Assembly (NCBI GenBank): GCA_022606425.2
Contig: JAHDVF020000527.1
Coordinates: 806,001-870,000 of the forward strand
Direction: 5' to 3'
Origin: Lepidostoma basale
Taxonomy: Eukaryota > Arthropoda > Insecta > Trichoptera > Lepidostomatidae
DNA: 64,000 bases
Of this stretch, positions 1 to 9,419 are shown one piece after another (the stretch's first letter is position 1; each line of letters starts with the position of its first letter). Both the position numbers and the translations under genes were made by a program. The notes under the pieces are model-generated. The model did not search any database, had not been told where the DNA came from, and saw only the letters and a program-made list of their open reading frames with translations.

Positions 1-1
1 G

Positions 2-172
2 GACGAGACAGCTGATGGCCGGGGTGCGGCGGGCGTGAAATCGCATCTCAACTACCGCGGCTACCTGTTACAGCGCCATCTTGACTGCCGGCCTGCTACG
101 GGACCCTGTGGTATACCGAAACGCGATCGGAAGCGACTTCGGAACGATGCGCTGGAAAGAAAATCAGCGTAA
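2..172 (+). CDS. possible partial coding exon at window edge
   Basis: A 56-codon open frame runs in from the window edge and stops at TAA 170-172. It is much more GC-rich than the AT-rich DNA that follows and is rich in Arg, Lys and Leu (for example KRDRKRLRNDALERK near the end). I recognise no domain. It could be the C-terminal end of a host gene or of a retroelement; the abrupt composition drop after about position 170 is the main support. Confidence 0.25.
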   Translation, partial: DETADGRGAAGVKSHLNYRGYLLQRHLDCRPATGPCGIPKRDRKRLRNDALERKSA

Positions 173-890
173 TAAAATAACTTGGATCTTTCATACTTAC
201 TATATAATTAACACATTGCTTGCGGGCTGTTAATTTTATCGTCCACAGCTAAAACGAGCTTTTTTTATTTCGCAAAAAATATTGAACTCCGCTAATGACG
301 GCCTACATTCTATTAAAACAAATACACACTCTTTTTTGCGTGTATTTCTATAATAAATAATAATAATAATATGCTAACTTTTAAAGCGCCGTTTTTGTAA
401 TGTAATCACCTCAAGGGCGCATTAAGACGTTTTAAATCTAAAATCTAAATGTGACCGCTTAAAAAGCGATCGGTTTAAAAGTTATAATATCCTTGCTGGT
501 GGTTATCTTAAGGATATTACTTCTTCCTTTTAGTTTAGATCGTATGACCTGTTTGTGACGATGGGATGTCCCGGGATGATGATGTCCAACCATCTCTCCA
601 TCTCTTTGGCGGCCTTCCTTTTAATCTCTAAGAGGGATATTACTAATTAGCATATTTTTTTATTTATATTATTTCATTTTAATTTAAGTCTACGGCATCC
701 CAAATCTGTAAAGACTCTTCGACAAATCAATCCTTAGAATTGAATTTTTGAAAAAAATCGCAAAAGTGATTATGGGTTATACTTATAAGTCCATTGTTTT
801 CGCCGAATCACTATGATACCTTAACATTTGAAGCTGTTAAATTAAATAACTTTGTTTTTAACTTCTAAATTATATCAAAGAAATCATTCA
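173..890. other. AT-rich intergenic stretch with RepN remnant
   Basis: No gene seen. Positions 345-440 carry a diverged RepN copy: a TAA run, then a GCGCC-to-GGGCGC arch that also occurs at 36.8 and 52.9 kb. Positions 545-625 look like a decayed antisense RTE-type end but are too eroded to assign. Confidence 0.4.
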
Positions 891-1060
891 AATTGACATA
901 GGAACAATTACACATAAAGGTTCGAAAAATCACGAAAATTTGACATTTGATATATTATTGTAACACCTGATCATGTCAACATAGGTTGACGAAACAGCTG
1001 TCGCGTAAAACAAAATACAATTGTGATACAAAAAAACAAAGTTATTTAATTTAATAGTTT
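880..1060 (+). mobile_element. HH-A Penelope-type terminal repeat
   Basis: About 180 bases closely match 18,842-19,030 and, inverted, 34,840-34,985. The block ends with a run similar to AACAAAGTTATTTAATTTAA. It contains a hammerhead-like motif at 963-1006. No reverse-transcriptase frame is attached, so it is a solo terminal repeat. Confidence 0.6.
963..1006 (+). ncRNA. hammerhead-like motif, family HH-A (inactive-looking)
   Basis: Layout: stem I strand ACAC, core CTGATCA, stem II GTCAAC/GTTGAC around ATAG, then GAAAC, AGCT, GTC, and stem I strand GCGT. Stem II and GAAA are perfect. Core position 8 is C instead of G, so this copy should not cleave. Small hammerheads with a reduced stem III are known from Penelope-like retroelements; the activity statement is inference. 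Confidence 0.6.
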
Positions 1061-1690
1061 ATATACTTATTTCACATCACTTTTGTGACAGCAATCCGTC
1101 AGAGAATCAGTCCTTAGATGTAAACCAAATAAAATTAAAAAAATACATTCATAAAACTTGTTTTTTTTCTGATTTCCATGCGGAGTCTCCATTTAGACAT
1201 GATCGAAAGTGAGGGAAAGAATGATTTCTTCTCGTACCATAGAAATATAATTCATTAATTATTGTGATATCTCACTAACAGCATTATCACTAAAATATTG
1301 ATATTGTGTATTACTGTTTTTATTAACTACTCTTATCATTATTATATATTACAGCTTATGCCATTTAATTATTGAAAAACTAGGGACCAATATGTTATTC
1401 ATCTTGAACCCAGGCAGCCATGCCATATTGATCTTGTTTTGTTATAGATGAACATTTTATATTGAAATTATTTCTTTTTAATTTGTATTGTGTACTTTTG
1501 TTCTTCAGTGTACAATTTTTTTATAAATCTTACAAAAGTCATTTGAAAACAATAAAATGCCTTTATGATTCTATATACATAACTATAGAGCATTCTGGAA
1601 AAGTTTATCAAGATATAAAATTTTGTATAGTTGAAGTTAATCTCGCGATAGTCAATTTGTTAGTTAGTCTTTACAATACTGTCTCATTCG
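1061..1690. other. unassigned AT-rich stretch
   Basis: No gene, RNA gene or recognisable repeat end was found. A 98-codon frame from 1462 is Phe/Leu/Tyr-rich low-complexity translation running into the RTE8 fragment and is not taken as a gene. Confidence 0.4.
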
Positions 1691-1830
1691 CTCTCATCAG
1701 CCGTCTGTCATCCATTGCTGAATGTAGGCCTCTCCCAAAGCACGCCACCGCCACCTAAACATTGCCGCTCCCATCCATCCAGGTTCAGCAATCCTCTTCA
1801 GATCGTCGGTCCAGCGGGCAGGGGGACGTA
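1691..1830 (-). mobile_element. RTE8 non-LTR retrotransposon end fragment
   Basis: On the minus strand this translates to a short PPARWTDDL-type block followed by a W..LGEAY.QQW block, the usual far C-terminus of one insect non-LTR lineage. Copies of the same end lie at 6,722-6,966 and 52,285-52,425. It is 5'-truncated and carries no catalytic domain. Confidence 0.55.
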
Positions 1831-2334
1831 TAATACTGTACAATTTTTAATTATATAAAATATGTTGAAATTTATTAAAGTCATTCAAATGATAAAAACC
1901 ATTTTCCATTTGCGTAGTAGTCCACTCTTCTCACTGTGCCACGTGTCACATCGGATGAAACAATACCGACCTTCATCTTCGCAGCGTGTTACGAGATGAT
2001 CTTGAAACTCGTACGGACAGTATGGAGCACGGATGCTGGCGATTCGTGACTTTAACTGTCTGAAAATGTGATCTCTGTTACATTCTCCGCCGACAGCAAA
2101 CGGGTTGTGAAAATGCTAAAGAATGTTTTTTTTCTACGTCAGTGTTTTCAAATTACTTGGTCATGATCTTGTATCCCCTTTTCCTGAAATGACGAGCGAA
2201 TATGAAATAATTGTAATTCTTCTTCTCTTATTCATTTTAATGGAAAGCTAATCACATGTTTTGTAAGGATAACCCTAAAGAGAGACTTAACACTCCTCTT
2301 TATCCAGCCATTGTGGCTGAAGGTTTGGATAAAG
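1831..2334. other. unassigned stretch
   Basis: No open frame or repeat family recognised. Composition is slightly less AT-rich around 1920-2100 (TCACTGTGCCACGTGTCACA), which may be an old element, but I see no partner copy in the window. Confidence 0.3.
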
Positions 2335-2346
2335 AGTTAGAATAAA

Positions 2347-2527
2347 TTAATACGAATGAAAACGTCAGTTTTCTACTAGTTTTATTATATTTTATGGGAA
2401 TGACATGTTTCGCCCTTCTAAGGTATTATGAAATGTCGTAATATAAAACTTCTAGAAAACTGACGTTTTCATTCGTATTAATTATTTAATATGGAGTTTT
2501 ACATCATTGTTCAAGAAACAATAAATA
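2347..2527 (+). mobile_element. HH-D palindromic element with 12-bp target duplication
   Basis: The unit is a near-perfect inverted repeat. Its arms carry GACGTTTTCATTCGTATTAA outermost, then the HH-D motif block (GGGCGAAACATGTCATTCCC on the minus strand in the left arm). The right side continues into an end with ATCATTGTTCAAGAAACAAT. It is flanked by the direct repeat AGTTAGAATAAA at 2335-2346 and 2528-2539, taken as the target duplication. The right-arm ribozyme motif is mostly lost; the left arm reads TTTCATAATACC instead of TTTGATAATGCC. Confidence 0.7.
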
Positions 2528-2567
2528 AGTTAGAATAAAGATAACACTTTCCTTGCCTCCGCCAAAT

Positions 2568-2681
2568 AAAATTGACTTACTTAGTAATCATCTCATTGAA
2601 AAAGATTATTCGTTCAATAATGATAATGGCGTTGAAATTTTACAAATTAATAATAAAAGGACAAAGACAAGGAATTTATAG
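2568..2681 (+). pseudogene. Penelope-like element C-terminal fragment
   Basis: Thirty-seven codons end in TAG. They contain LSNHLIEKDYSF and NGVEILQINNK, and match the first half of the fragment at 3585-3845 nearly residue for residue. This H-L-I/E-K-D ... V-E-I-L pattern is typical of the tail after the GIY-YIG endonuclease region of Penelope-like retroelements, recalled from family knowledge. The rest of the element is absent. Confidence 0.6.
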
Positions 2682-3229
2682 CAAAAAAACCGCTTTGTTT
2701 TATCTATAAAATAATTAAACCCGCACCACCTAAGTTAGCTTACTGCATACTGCGTGCTGTTTAAAAAATAAGTTTATAAAATATCTATGATCTCATAAAA
2801 AGAAAAAAAAAGAAAAAGGAAATTTAAAACCTACACTTTCTCAATAGTACTCGTAGTTGGCTTAAGCTAGACATTTTTTTAAGTGAGTAGAATATCTTGA
2901 AACCACAGAGAACAGACAGCCAAATCTGGTCCAAACAGCTTCTGATTTTTTTGGTATTCATTATCATTCCACAGATCCATCGACTTGGAATCATACTGTC
3001 TCAATTTACTCTATCAGAGGACGAGATGAGAGATCTTTATCTCTAACGTCACGCTGTGATTTATAAAATGGGTGAGCACTACTGAATTTTTATTTTTATT
3101 TTCGTATTCATACAAAGTTCTGAATAGTTTGTTTATTATACGAGTATGCAAGGTAGTATTAATTGTTTATATAAATAAGCGAAAAATATTTGATTGTGAG
3201 CCGAAACATAGTTAGTTCATTAATATTTC

Positions 3230-3440
3230 ATCAATGGTGTAAAACTTTGTACTTAATATTTACTACTCTTAAAATTTAAATCACTGTTATAATATCACAA
3301 TTTCTTTTTATTCACTGAGAGTGTCGCGACAGCTGTTTCGCCAACAGATATTGGCATCATCAGGTGTTACAATAAACTGTTTATCATCATAGTGTTTCGG
3401 CCAAAACTATTTACTTAATATTTACAACTTTTTGAACTAC
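3230..3440 (-). mobile_element. HH-A Penelope-type terminal repeat, inverted
   Basis: Minus-strand HH-A terminal repeat, close to the block at 34,560-34,800. It includes the GGCCGAAACACTATGAT-type segment (inverted near 3390-3412) that recurs at 789, 13,535, 34,567 and 34,626. Confidence 0.55.
3324..3368 (-). ncRNA. hammerhead-like motif, family HH-A
   Basis: Read on the minus strand: ACAC, CTGATGA, T, stem II GCCAA/TTGGC around a 6-base loop, GAAAC, AGCTGTC, GCGA. The core is fully canonical. Stem II differs from other HH-A copies at both strands yet stays paired, which is covariation. Stem III is at most two pairs, as in Penelope-associated small hammerheads. Confidence 0.7.
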
Positions 3441-3480
3441 TTTTTGATAACTTTGTATCACAACACTTTATTACACTTTT

Positions 3481-3522
3481 CACAGACATGTTTCGGGACA
3501 CAGAAGCCCCTTCTTCAGTGTG
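3481..3522 (-). ncRNA. hammerhead-like motif, family HH-B
   Basis: Minus strand: CACA, core CTGAAGA, extra A, stem II GGGG/TCCC, GAAAC, ATGTC, TGTG. Stem I CACA/TGTG pairs perfectly over four bases. All core positions of the CUGANGA...GAAA consensus are present. Confidence 0.7.
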
Positions 3523-3584
3523 TACAAATTTTAACAGCTAAATGAGACAAAATAGGAAAAACAACGCGTAACATTAATTTAAGA

Positions 3585-3845
3585 ATGAAGGAGCACATTA
3601 GGTGTCTCTCAAATAATAATTTTTCCGAATTCGCGAATCATCTCATAGAAAAAGATCACTCCTTCGATAAAAATAACGGCGTTGAAGTTTTGCATATCAG
3701 TAATAGAAAAGTAACATTAAATAACCTTGAAATCCTAGAAATAAAAAAGTCGATAAAAAATACAGAAGAAATTATAAATAATCAAATTAATTTAACTTCC
3801 AATCCGATACTAGATTTATTTCCCCTGTCCCATTATTCCGGCTAA
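3585..3845 (+). pseudogene. Penelope-like element C-terminal coding fragment
   Basis: Eighty-six codons from ATG 3585 to TAA. The sequence shows NFSEFANHLIEKDHSF near residues 11-27, VEVLHI near 33-38, LNNLEILEI near 45-53 and NNQINLTSNPILDLFPL near 64-80. This matches the region that follows the GIY-YIG endonuclease in Penelope-like proteins. The endonuclease catalytic motif and reverse transcriptase are missing, so it encodes no working enzyme. Immediately downstream lies the plus-strand HH-B ribozyme, as expected for the 3' end of such an element. Confidence 0.65.
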
Positions 3846-3954
3846 AATGTAATTAACACTATTTCTTGGAACCACCCCCACTCCTCCTTTACCGTTTTAA
3901 TTTTATTTAGTATATAAGTAACGATTTTGTCTCATTTAGCTGTTAAAATTTGTA

Positions 3955-3996
3955 CACACTGAAGAAGGGGCTTCTGTGTCCCGAAACATGTCTGTG
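3955..3996 (+). ncRNA. hammerhead-like motif, family HH-B
   Basis: Plus-strand partner of 3481-3522 and identical to it across the core: CTGAAGA, extra A, GGGG/TCCC stem II, GAAAC, ATGTC, stem I CACA/TGTG. Cleavage would fall after GUC at about 3992. Confidence 0.7.
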
Positions 3997-4164
3997 AAAA
4001 GTGTAATAAAGTGTTGTGATACAAAGTTATCAAAAAGTAATTCAAATATGAATCCGCAACACAAAGTAATGGCGAATATAGAAGAAATTTACAACTTAGT
4101 TACTTTACATTGCTTAACAACTCTTGAAGAGTTTTAGCATTCTTGATTTATTGCCTTCTTCTTC

Positions 4165-4260
4165 TTCTAAATTTAAACCTTTTGTTTATTCTTGTAGTCA
4201 GGCTGGCTTCTCTTGGGAAGTTGATTTCCAGCTATTCCTTCATCTCTGAGTTACCAATAG
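4165..4260 (-). mobile_element. possible RTE5-type end fragment, decayed
   Basis: An antisense CTTCTTCTTC run followed by a TCAGGCTGG...CTCTTGGGA block resembles the element end at 41,094-41,225. Only about 90 bases remain. A decayed HH-E-like block (GCTGCTAGCTGCGAAACTGGTCG) follows at about 4280-4305. Confidence 0.35.
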
Positions 4261-4319
4261 ATAGATATATTGGACAAGACGTTGGCTGCTAGCTGCGAAA
4301 CTGGTCGATACGAAATTTA

Positions 4320-5300
4320 CATGAATTTTATGTAACTGATTTCATTGAATAATATATTAATTTCAATAAAAAAAAAAAATAACTACGGACGAAATGCAAT
4401 TGAATATCATATTTTTTATGGAGGTGACATGTAAGAGAATCGCTTAGATAGGGAAAAATTAAAAAGTAATTGATAATGCCATAGCAAATAAAAACAGTTA
4501 ATATGATATAAACGTTCATTAGCTTTTATGCGCAATACAAAGATACATTCAAACCAGATTTTAAGTCCTGAAAAATTGTGAATGCGAACAATCTAAAAAA
4601 TAGCAATGGAAATATCATCAGAAAATATTCCAAAACGTCTGCTTTCATTTTTTATTTCAACCCTTTTTTGTACTTTAGCTTTGAGCGACTTAAATTTTAA
4701 ATTTAGAATATAAACAATTGCACATTCGTGGGTAATAGTTTCCGACAGCAGACATTCGGGTCTACTGAAATGTGAAACCCTTAACCATTCCGAGCCGCGT
4801 CCTTTCGAACCCGATGCAACATTTCAATCATTTATTGCACGAACTCGACAATTTTAATTTTATTGTTTATTGCCCAATTAATGATATATTTCACAAATTT
4901 TATTACATATTGAAAACAGTTTACATTTTACGCTAACGTGGATTTTAATAGGTCCTTAATAAAATAAAATTATCATACCATTATTACAAAATATAAGATT
5001 GACGTTAGCTTTATGCATATTTTTTTAATTATGTTTAAACGAAGAAGTTAATTTCAACTAGGAATATTTCTGCTATGGTCATTTATCATTTATTTATTTA
5101 TTTATACAAAGATCAAAACATTTAATCCAAGTCGCCTGCAACGTCACAATTACACAATTAGAATTATTTTATTAAATAACATTTAAAAAAAAAGGAAAAT
5201 GTCATCGTAACTTAGTGCAACTTGAAATTCATGTATAAATAAAATATACTTAAAGAGATTAATATTGTTAATTGAATTTTTTTTTTAAAAAGAAAATTCC
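4320..5300. other. unassigned AT-rich stretch
   Basis: No gene or repeat end recognised over about 980 bases. Poly-A and poly-T runs and several ATTTATTTA tracts are the only structure seen. Confidence 0.35.
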
Positions 5301-5703
5301 TAACTAACTAACTAGCCAGCACGCCATTTCCCCGGAGGGGTAGGCAGAGAGGATGGATCGCCACAATGCTCTGTCCTGGCATATCTCTCGGGCTTCCCCT
5401 ACATTCATACATCGTACCATGTACGCACGTCGATTATTCCGACTTCGAATGTGACCGCCTTTTAGTAATTAATTAATTTGGTCATGCCATGTTTTCCTCG
5501 GTCGTCCTCGGCATCTTTTTCCACTCACGCTGCTTGTGTACAACTTTTTAACCATTCTACTCTTATCCATTCTTTCCATATGTCCAAACCATCTCAGGGA
5601 TCATTTTTTAATTTTATCCATGATGCAGTGATCTGCCTTACATTTATTCTTATTATCGTTCGGTATTCTATCATACAACGTTTTCCCGCACATTCTTCCT
5701 AAT
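5301..5703 (-). mobile_element. RTE2 non-LTR retrotransposon end, 5'-truncated
   Basis: The 3' tail reads TAACTAACTAACTA on the plus strand (TTAG repeats on the element strand). It is followed inwards by the RTE2 C-terminal block, which on minus includes a RGRPRKTWHNQINQ-type motif, and a SLRWFGHMER-type region further upstream. Several frame breaks are present. Closest relative in the window is 20,417-20,815. Confidence 0.75.
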
Positions 5704-5736
5704 AATTCCTTTGTAGTTTAATAAGTTTATTTAGTT

Positions 5737-5831
5737 TAATTCCACTTGGTTTCATAGGTTCATCAACTTCTGGTTACATGGCAGCGAGCTGCTGAAACCG
5801 GACGAAACCATAAAACCAAGTGGAAATTAAC
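5737..5831. repeat. short HH-E palindrome
   Basis: Arms ATTCCACTTGGTTTCAT and ATGGTTTTAAG-type (GGTTTTATGG...CCAAGTGGAAAT) are inverted copies. The centre has GGCAGCGAGCTGCTGAAACCGGAC: stem II GCAG/CTGC, then GAAA and CCGG. The CUGANGA half is missing, so only half of the ribozyme-like motif remains. Related units lie at 15,859-15,955, 33,270-33,365 and 42,425-42,560. Confidence 0.55.
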
Positions 5832-6037
5832 CACATCTCGAAATGAGTTCAAACTGGAGAAGAGCCGGTGGCTTCTTCATTATAATATTCTATTGTTTCT
5901 GTTCATATTCGAGTACAATATAATATTTAAAAAATATACCAATAAGTAAAATTTTGTCTTATCATGATAGAAAAAATAAATAAACAAATTAAAGCCACAC
6001 ACCCTTAGCCAAGACATATCATATTTAAAAAAATTTA

Positions 6038-6606
6038 AAAGCGTGCGCTTAACCCAACCAATGGTCATAAGTCCTGTAAACACCTTGATCAACTATATTC
6101 AGTTTCCAGTTTGCATCTTCGTCTCTTCTTCTTCTTCGATGGCCCTACAGCCCATATCGAGCCTTAGCCTCCAGTATTCTTCGCCTCCAACTCCTCCTGT
6201 CCTCCGCTTCGACCCTCCAATCTGACACTCTTAACAATCTTGTTCCATCTCTCCCAACTTCATCCTCCCATCGCAGCCTTGGTCGTCCAATTGGTCTTCT
6301 ACCACCTGGGTGCCACTCCAGCAATCTTTTTGGGGTTCGCGATGACGGCATCCTCTGCACGTGACCGGCCCATCTCAGTCTATTCAGTCTGACCTGTGTG
6401 GAGAGACTGGGAGCTTTGTAAATATTGTACAGCTCGTCATTATGCCGCACTCTCCAGCCTTCACCGTCATTCACAGGCCCCAGAATTCTGCGCAGCACCC
6501 TTCTCTCAAAAGTATCCAGTCGCTCTGCAGATTTCGCTGTCATTGTCCACGCCTCACACCCATAGGTCACTACTGTTATTGTCTCTATTGAGATACAATT
6601 AAATTT
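6038..6606 (+). repeat. RepM copy split by an RTE3 insertion
   Basis: The left part (6038-6126) matches the RepM segment GCGCTTAACCCAACCAATG...GTCATAAGTCCTGTAAAC...TTCGTCTC. The right part resumes at 6581 with GTCTCTATTGAGATACAATT. The 454 bases between are an antisense RTE3 end, and GTCTCT occurs at both junctions. Confidence 0.75.
6127..6580 (-). mobile_element. RTE3 non-LTR end inserted in RepM
   Basis: On minus, a continuous frame covers roughly 150 codons: YGCEAWTMTAKSAERLDTFE, LRWAGHVQRMPSSRTPKRLL, and GRPRLRWEDEVGRD near the end, finishing after KARYGL. This is the connection region and C-terminal tail of an RTE-type polyprotein, without reverse-transcriptase or endonuclease domains. 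The 3' tail is a short (GAA)n run, seen as TTCTTCTTCTTC at 6126-6137. The flanking duplication GTCTCT (6121-6126, 6581-6586) marks a single truncated insertion. Confidence 0.75.
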
Positions 6607-6721
6607 CATATTTAAAATTATTAAATTCACATACAAACAACCTAGACTTGTGAATTTAAATCGTATTATTGGTCTAACCCTTCTATTTATTTTCAATTAT
6701 ATATAAACTACAAATCATCAT

Positions 6722-6966
6722 CATCAGCCGTCTGTCATCCATTGCTGAACGAAGGCTTCTTCCAAAGCTCGCCACCGCCCCCTATCCATTGCCGCTCCCA
6801 TCCATCCATGTCCAGCAATGGCAGGGGGACGTCGAACTCTGCGGAATCCTGTACGCGGTCTCCCACTCCAGAACTCGTCTCCCCCATCGGCCGTCGGTTC
6901 TCCGACAGATATGGCCAGCCCATCACCACTTCAGCCCGCCTATCCTCAGAGCCACCTCAGTCTGAC
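6722..6966 (-). mobile_element. RTE8 non-LTR end with ATG-repeat tail
   Basis: Minus strand shows a WAGHICRRTDGRWGRRVLEW-type block and a degenerate QQW-type end. The plus-strand CATCATCATCA at 6714-6726 is the 3' tail. An internal segment relative to the 1,691 copy appears rearranged, and frames are broken. Confidence 0.6.
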
Positions 6967-7644
6967 TACAAATATTTAACATTTTAACGAAAAACTTTTT
7001 GAATCACTCAAAAGAATAAAATACATTTTTTTAATTATTTTTTAAAACGTACATACTCGTATATCATATTGAAAATTAACTGTTAATTGAAAATGTAGTG
7101 ATTGTCGTTTAAGTGATTGAAATATCCTTTACCATACACAATTTTTTTCACGTGATATCATTGAAATCGGACTCCGATTGTATCTAGATTATAATTTGTT
7201 TATTTACAACGGAATTTAAAAACATATTTTGTTAAAAACATACTCGGTATCATCTTCATAAATATTTTATTTATCTTTTTATCCTTTATAGTATTAAGGA
7301 TACCGCCTCTGTAGGACGAAATAAATAATATTTTAACATAGAGAGACTCAGTTCAAATGGTATTATAAAAACTGTTTTTAATTTTAAAAAAAACTGGTTA
7401 CATTTTTATTTTTTAGACCGTTTCATATTATACCTTTCAATTAGTTTACATTTCAATTTTATTGATTTGTATACGGTTTATTTCATTTGTAATTTTAAAG
7501 ACATCGTAATAAATTAATAAAATATAAATACTTTTATAGTATTTCACATAAAAGTTATTAAAAAAAAATAGGCCTGGAACATAAAATGCACACTGTGTAT
7601 TCCCGATCTTTCCCTCAATAAAGAGTAGTTTAGTTTAATTATTT
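6967..7644. other. unassigned AT-rich stretch
   Basis: No gene or repeat boundary recognised. Long TTTTAA-rich runs only. Confidence 0.35.
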
Positions 7645-7783
<139 letters not shown>

Positions 7784-7992
7784 ATGTGAAGTGCTTCCCA
7801 ACATTGTAGCATATATACATCTTCCAAAAAGTTGGTCGTAAGAAGGGCAGAATGGGGTATGTTGTATTACATAAAGCGTGCTCTTAACCCAACCAATGAA
7901 AGGTCATAAGTCCTGTAAACGCCTCGACCACCATATTCTGTTTCCAATTTGCATCTTCGTCTCTATTGAGATACAATTAATCCTTAAAAAAG
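7784..7992 (+). repeat. RepM dispersed repeat
   Basis: Near-complete copy: ATGTGAAGTGCTTCCCAACA start, AGAAGGGCAGAATGGGG, AACCCAACCAATGAAAGGTC, and an end with TCTCTATTGAGATACAATTA. It matches 51,530-51,765 along its length. No coding frame is conserved between copies. Confidence 0.75.
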
Positions 7993-8026
7993 TTTATTTA
8001 TTGTTTTTGAACAATGGTGTTAATCT

Positions 8027-8260
8027 AAGACATTTGATAAAACCTTAGCAAAGATAAATATGTCATTCCGATAAAATATTATAAAATTTCTAGAGAACGG
8101 ACGTTTTTAATCGTATTTTACATAGAGTTTTTCATCATTGTTCAGAAAACAACAAAGAAATTCTATTATTTTTTATGGGAGTGACATGTTTAGCAAAAAT
8201 TCATTATCAATGTAACTTTTTATATGCCCTAGCAAAGTGAAACATGTCGCTCATAAACAC
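8027..8260 (+). mobile_element. HH-D element copies, decayed pair
   Basis: 8027-8165 is a plus-oriented HH-D half with TTTGATAAAACC, GTCATTCC, an AGAACGGACGTTTTT arm and the ATCATTGTTC end. 8166-8260 is a second unit with GGGAGTGACATGTTTAGC inverted and GTGAAACATGTCGCTC direct. Core bases at 8033-8041 read TTGATAA, the HH-D form. Confidence 0.6.
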
Positions 8261-8865
8261 TATCATAAAATTAAAAAAATGGAAGTTATTAATCGTTCTA
8301 TATTTTTGTGCGTATGTATACATAAAAACGTCCGTTTTTTTTTCAAAAATGCTCTTTTCAAGATATTGTCTGAACGTTTTAGGCACGCGGTACAGTTCAG
8401 GAGATGGTTCCTCTAACCTGCGTGTAGGTATCGTGTGTCCCGAAAGGGTATTCTCCGGTAAACTGTGATGAAATCCGATACAGGGTGTCCTCCCGAATTT
8501 ATACACACTTCCACTAAACGGCTAACTACTGCCTTAACTGACGCGGGTGGAATAAGGGTTGATACGAAAGAACGAAAATGAAAAAAATAAAACGATAAAA
8601 AAACGTAATCCAACAGTACCCAAACGTCTAAGGATTGCGCAGGCGCAGACCAGAGCTACGTCGGCTAGATGGAGCTCTGGATGGCTGCCGAACTCTTAAT
8701 GAAAAAGGAGATCCTCTGTCAACTGGAAACTGACGCACTTGGCAAAGAACTGTAGAGGCAGTCCATACCTTACATGCAGCTCAAACTCACCAAGGATTTT
8801 AGCACTATTAATGATGATTATTATTATTATTAGAACTATTCATTTGTTCTTCAAGGTCTTGAGAA
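8261..8865. other. unassigned, mixed composition
   Basis: No gene recognised. The part from 8370 to 8760 is less AT-rich (CTCTAACCTGCGTGTAGG; GCGCAGGCGCAGACCAGAG) and could be an old element or exon remnant, but no long frame, splice pair or partner copy supports either. Confidence 0.3.
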
Positions 8866-9050
8866 AAAGTTCTGGGGACGGCCTTCTTAGCAGAGTTGCA
8901 ACTGCTACGATACAAGGTCCTGGGTTTGATTCCCTGTGATGACAGTGTAAAAAAAAAATCTCACGCTATCTTTGGTCGGGTAAAATTCACGTGACAATAA
9001 AATGGCGATAGACTAGCTACCATCACATGTCGTGAAAAAATATCTAAATG
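8866..9050 (+). mobile_element. SINE-T, tRNA-derived SINE
   Basis: Pol III B-box-like GGTTTGATTCC at about 8923-8933 is preceded by an A-box-like TAGCAGAGTTGC at about 8888. The tail after the tRNA-like head includes TTTGGTCGGGTAAAATTCAC and GTGACAATAAAATGGCGATA, shared with 39,760-39,990 and 59,882-60,065. The B box differs from the consensus by one C-to-T change. Confidence 0.65.
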
Positions 9051-9139
9051 TATACATTCATTGGGTCCGCAAAATATATAATAATAAACAACATTCAGCC
9101 TTCACCTTCGGAGAAATGGCGTGATGGGTTGTTTGTTTT

Positions 9140-9368
9140 GTTTTAATTAAAACACAGTTTTTGTTTTATAAGGATTAATTGTATCTCAATAGAGACGAAG
9201 ATGTAAATTGTTTTCTGGGAACAGAAAGTGGTGGCCGAGGCGCTTACAGGACTTATGACCTGTCATTGGTTGGGTTGAGCGATCGCTTTATGTTTAACAA
9301 CATTCCCCATTCCGCATTTTTTTTCCTTATGACCACCACGTCTGACAAATTTTTGGAACTTGTATAAA
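9140..9368 (-). repeat. RepM dispersed repeat, inverted
   Basis: Complete-looking minus-strand copy, opening with ATTGTATCTCAATAGAGACG on plus and ending at CAAATTTTTGGAACTTG. Read on plus it holds GTGGCCGAGGCGC, reminiscent of a Ser/Leu tRNA A box, but no convincing B box follows, so a Pol III origin is only a guess. Confidence 0.7.
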
Positions 9369-9419
9369 TGGTAGGATTCCACGCCCATCTTTACATTTTT
9401 AAGTTCACTTTACACTAGC

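Larger units (their letters stand above)
3463..4045 (+). mobile_element. Penelope-like element remnant with inverted HH-B ends
   Basis: Two inverted HH-B blocks (3463-3560 on minus, 3925-4045 on plus) flank a Penelope C-terminal coding fragment. The arms share the hammerhead plus the stretch with GCTAAATGAGAC on one side and GTCTCATTTAGC on the other. The order, terminal repeat inverted, coding end, terminal repeat, matches known Penelope organisation, with almost all of the coding region deleted. Confidence 0.65.

Noticed and set aside
9179..9367. Open frame on plus
   Set aside because: It lies wholly within the inverted RepM copy, and the frame is not kept in other RepM copies.
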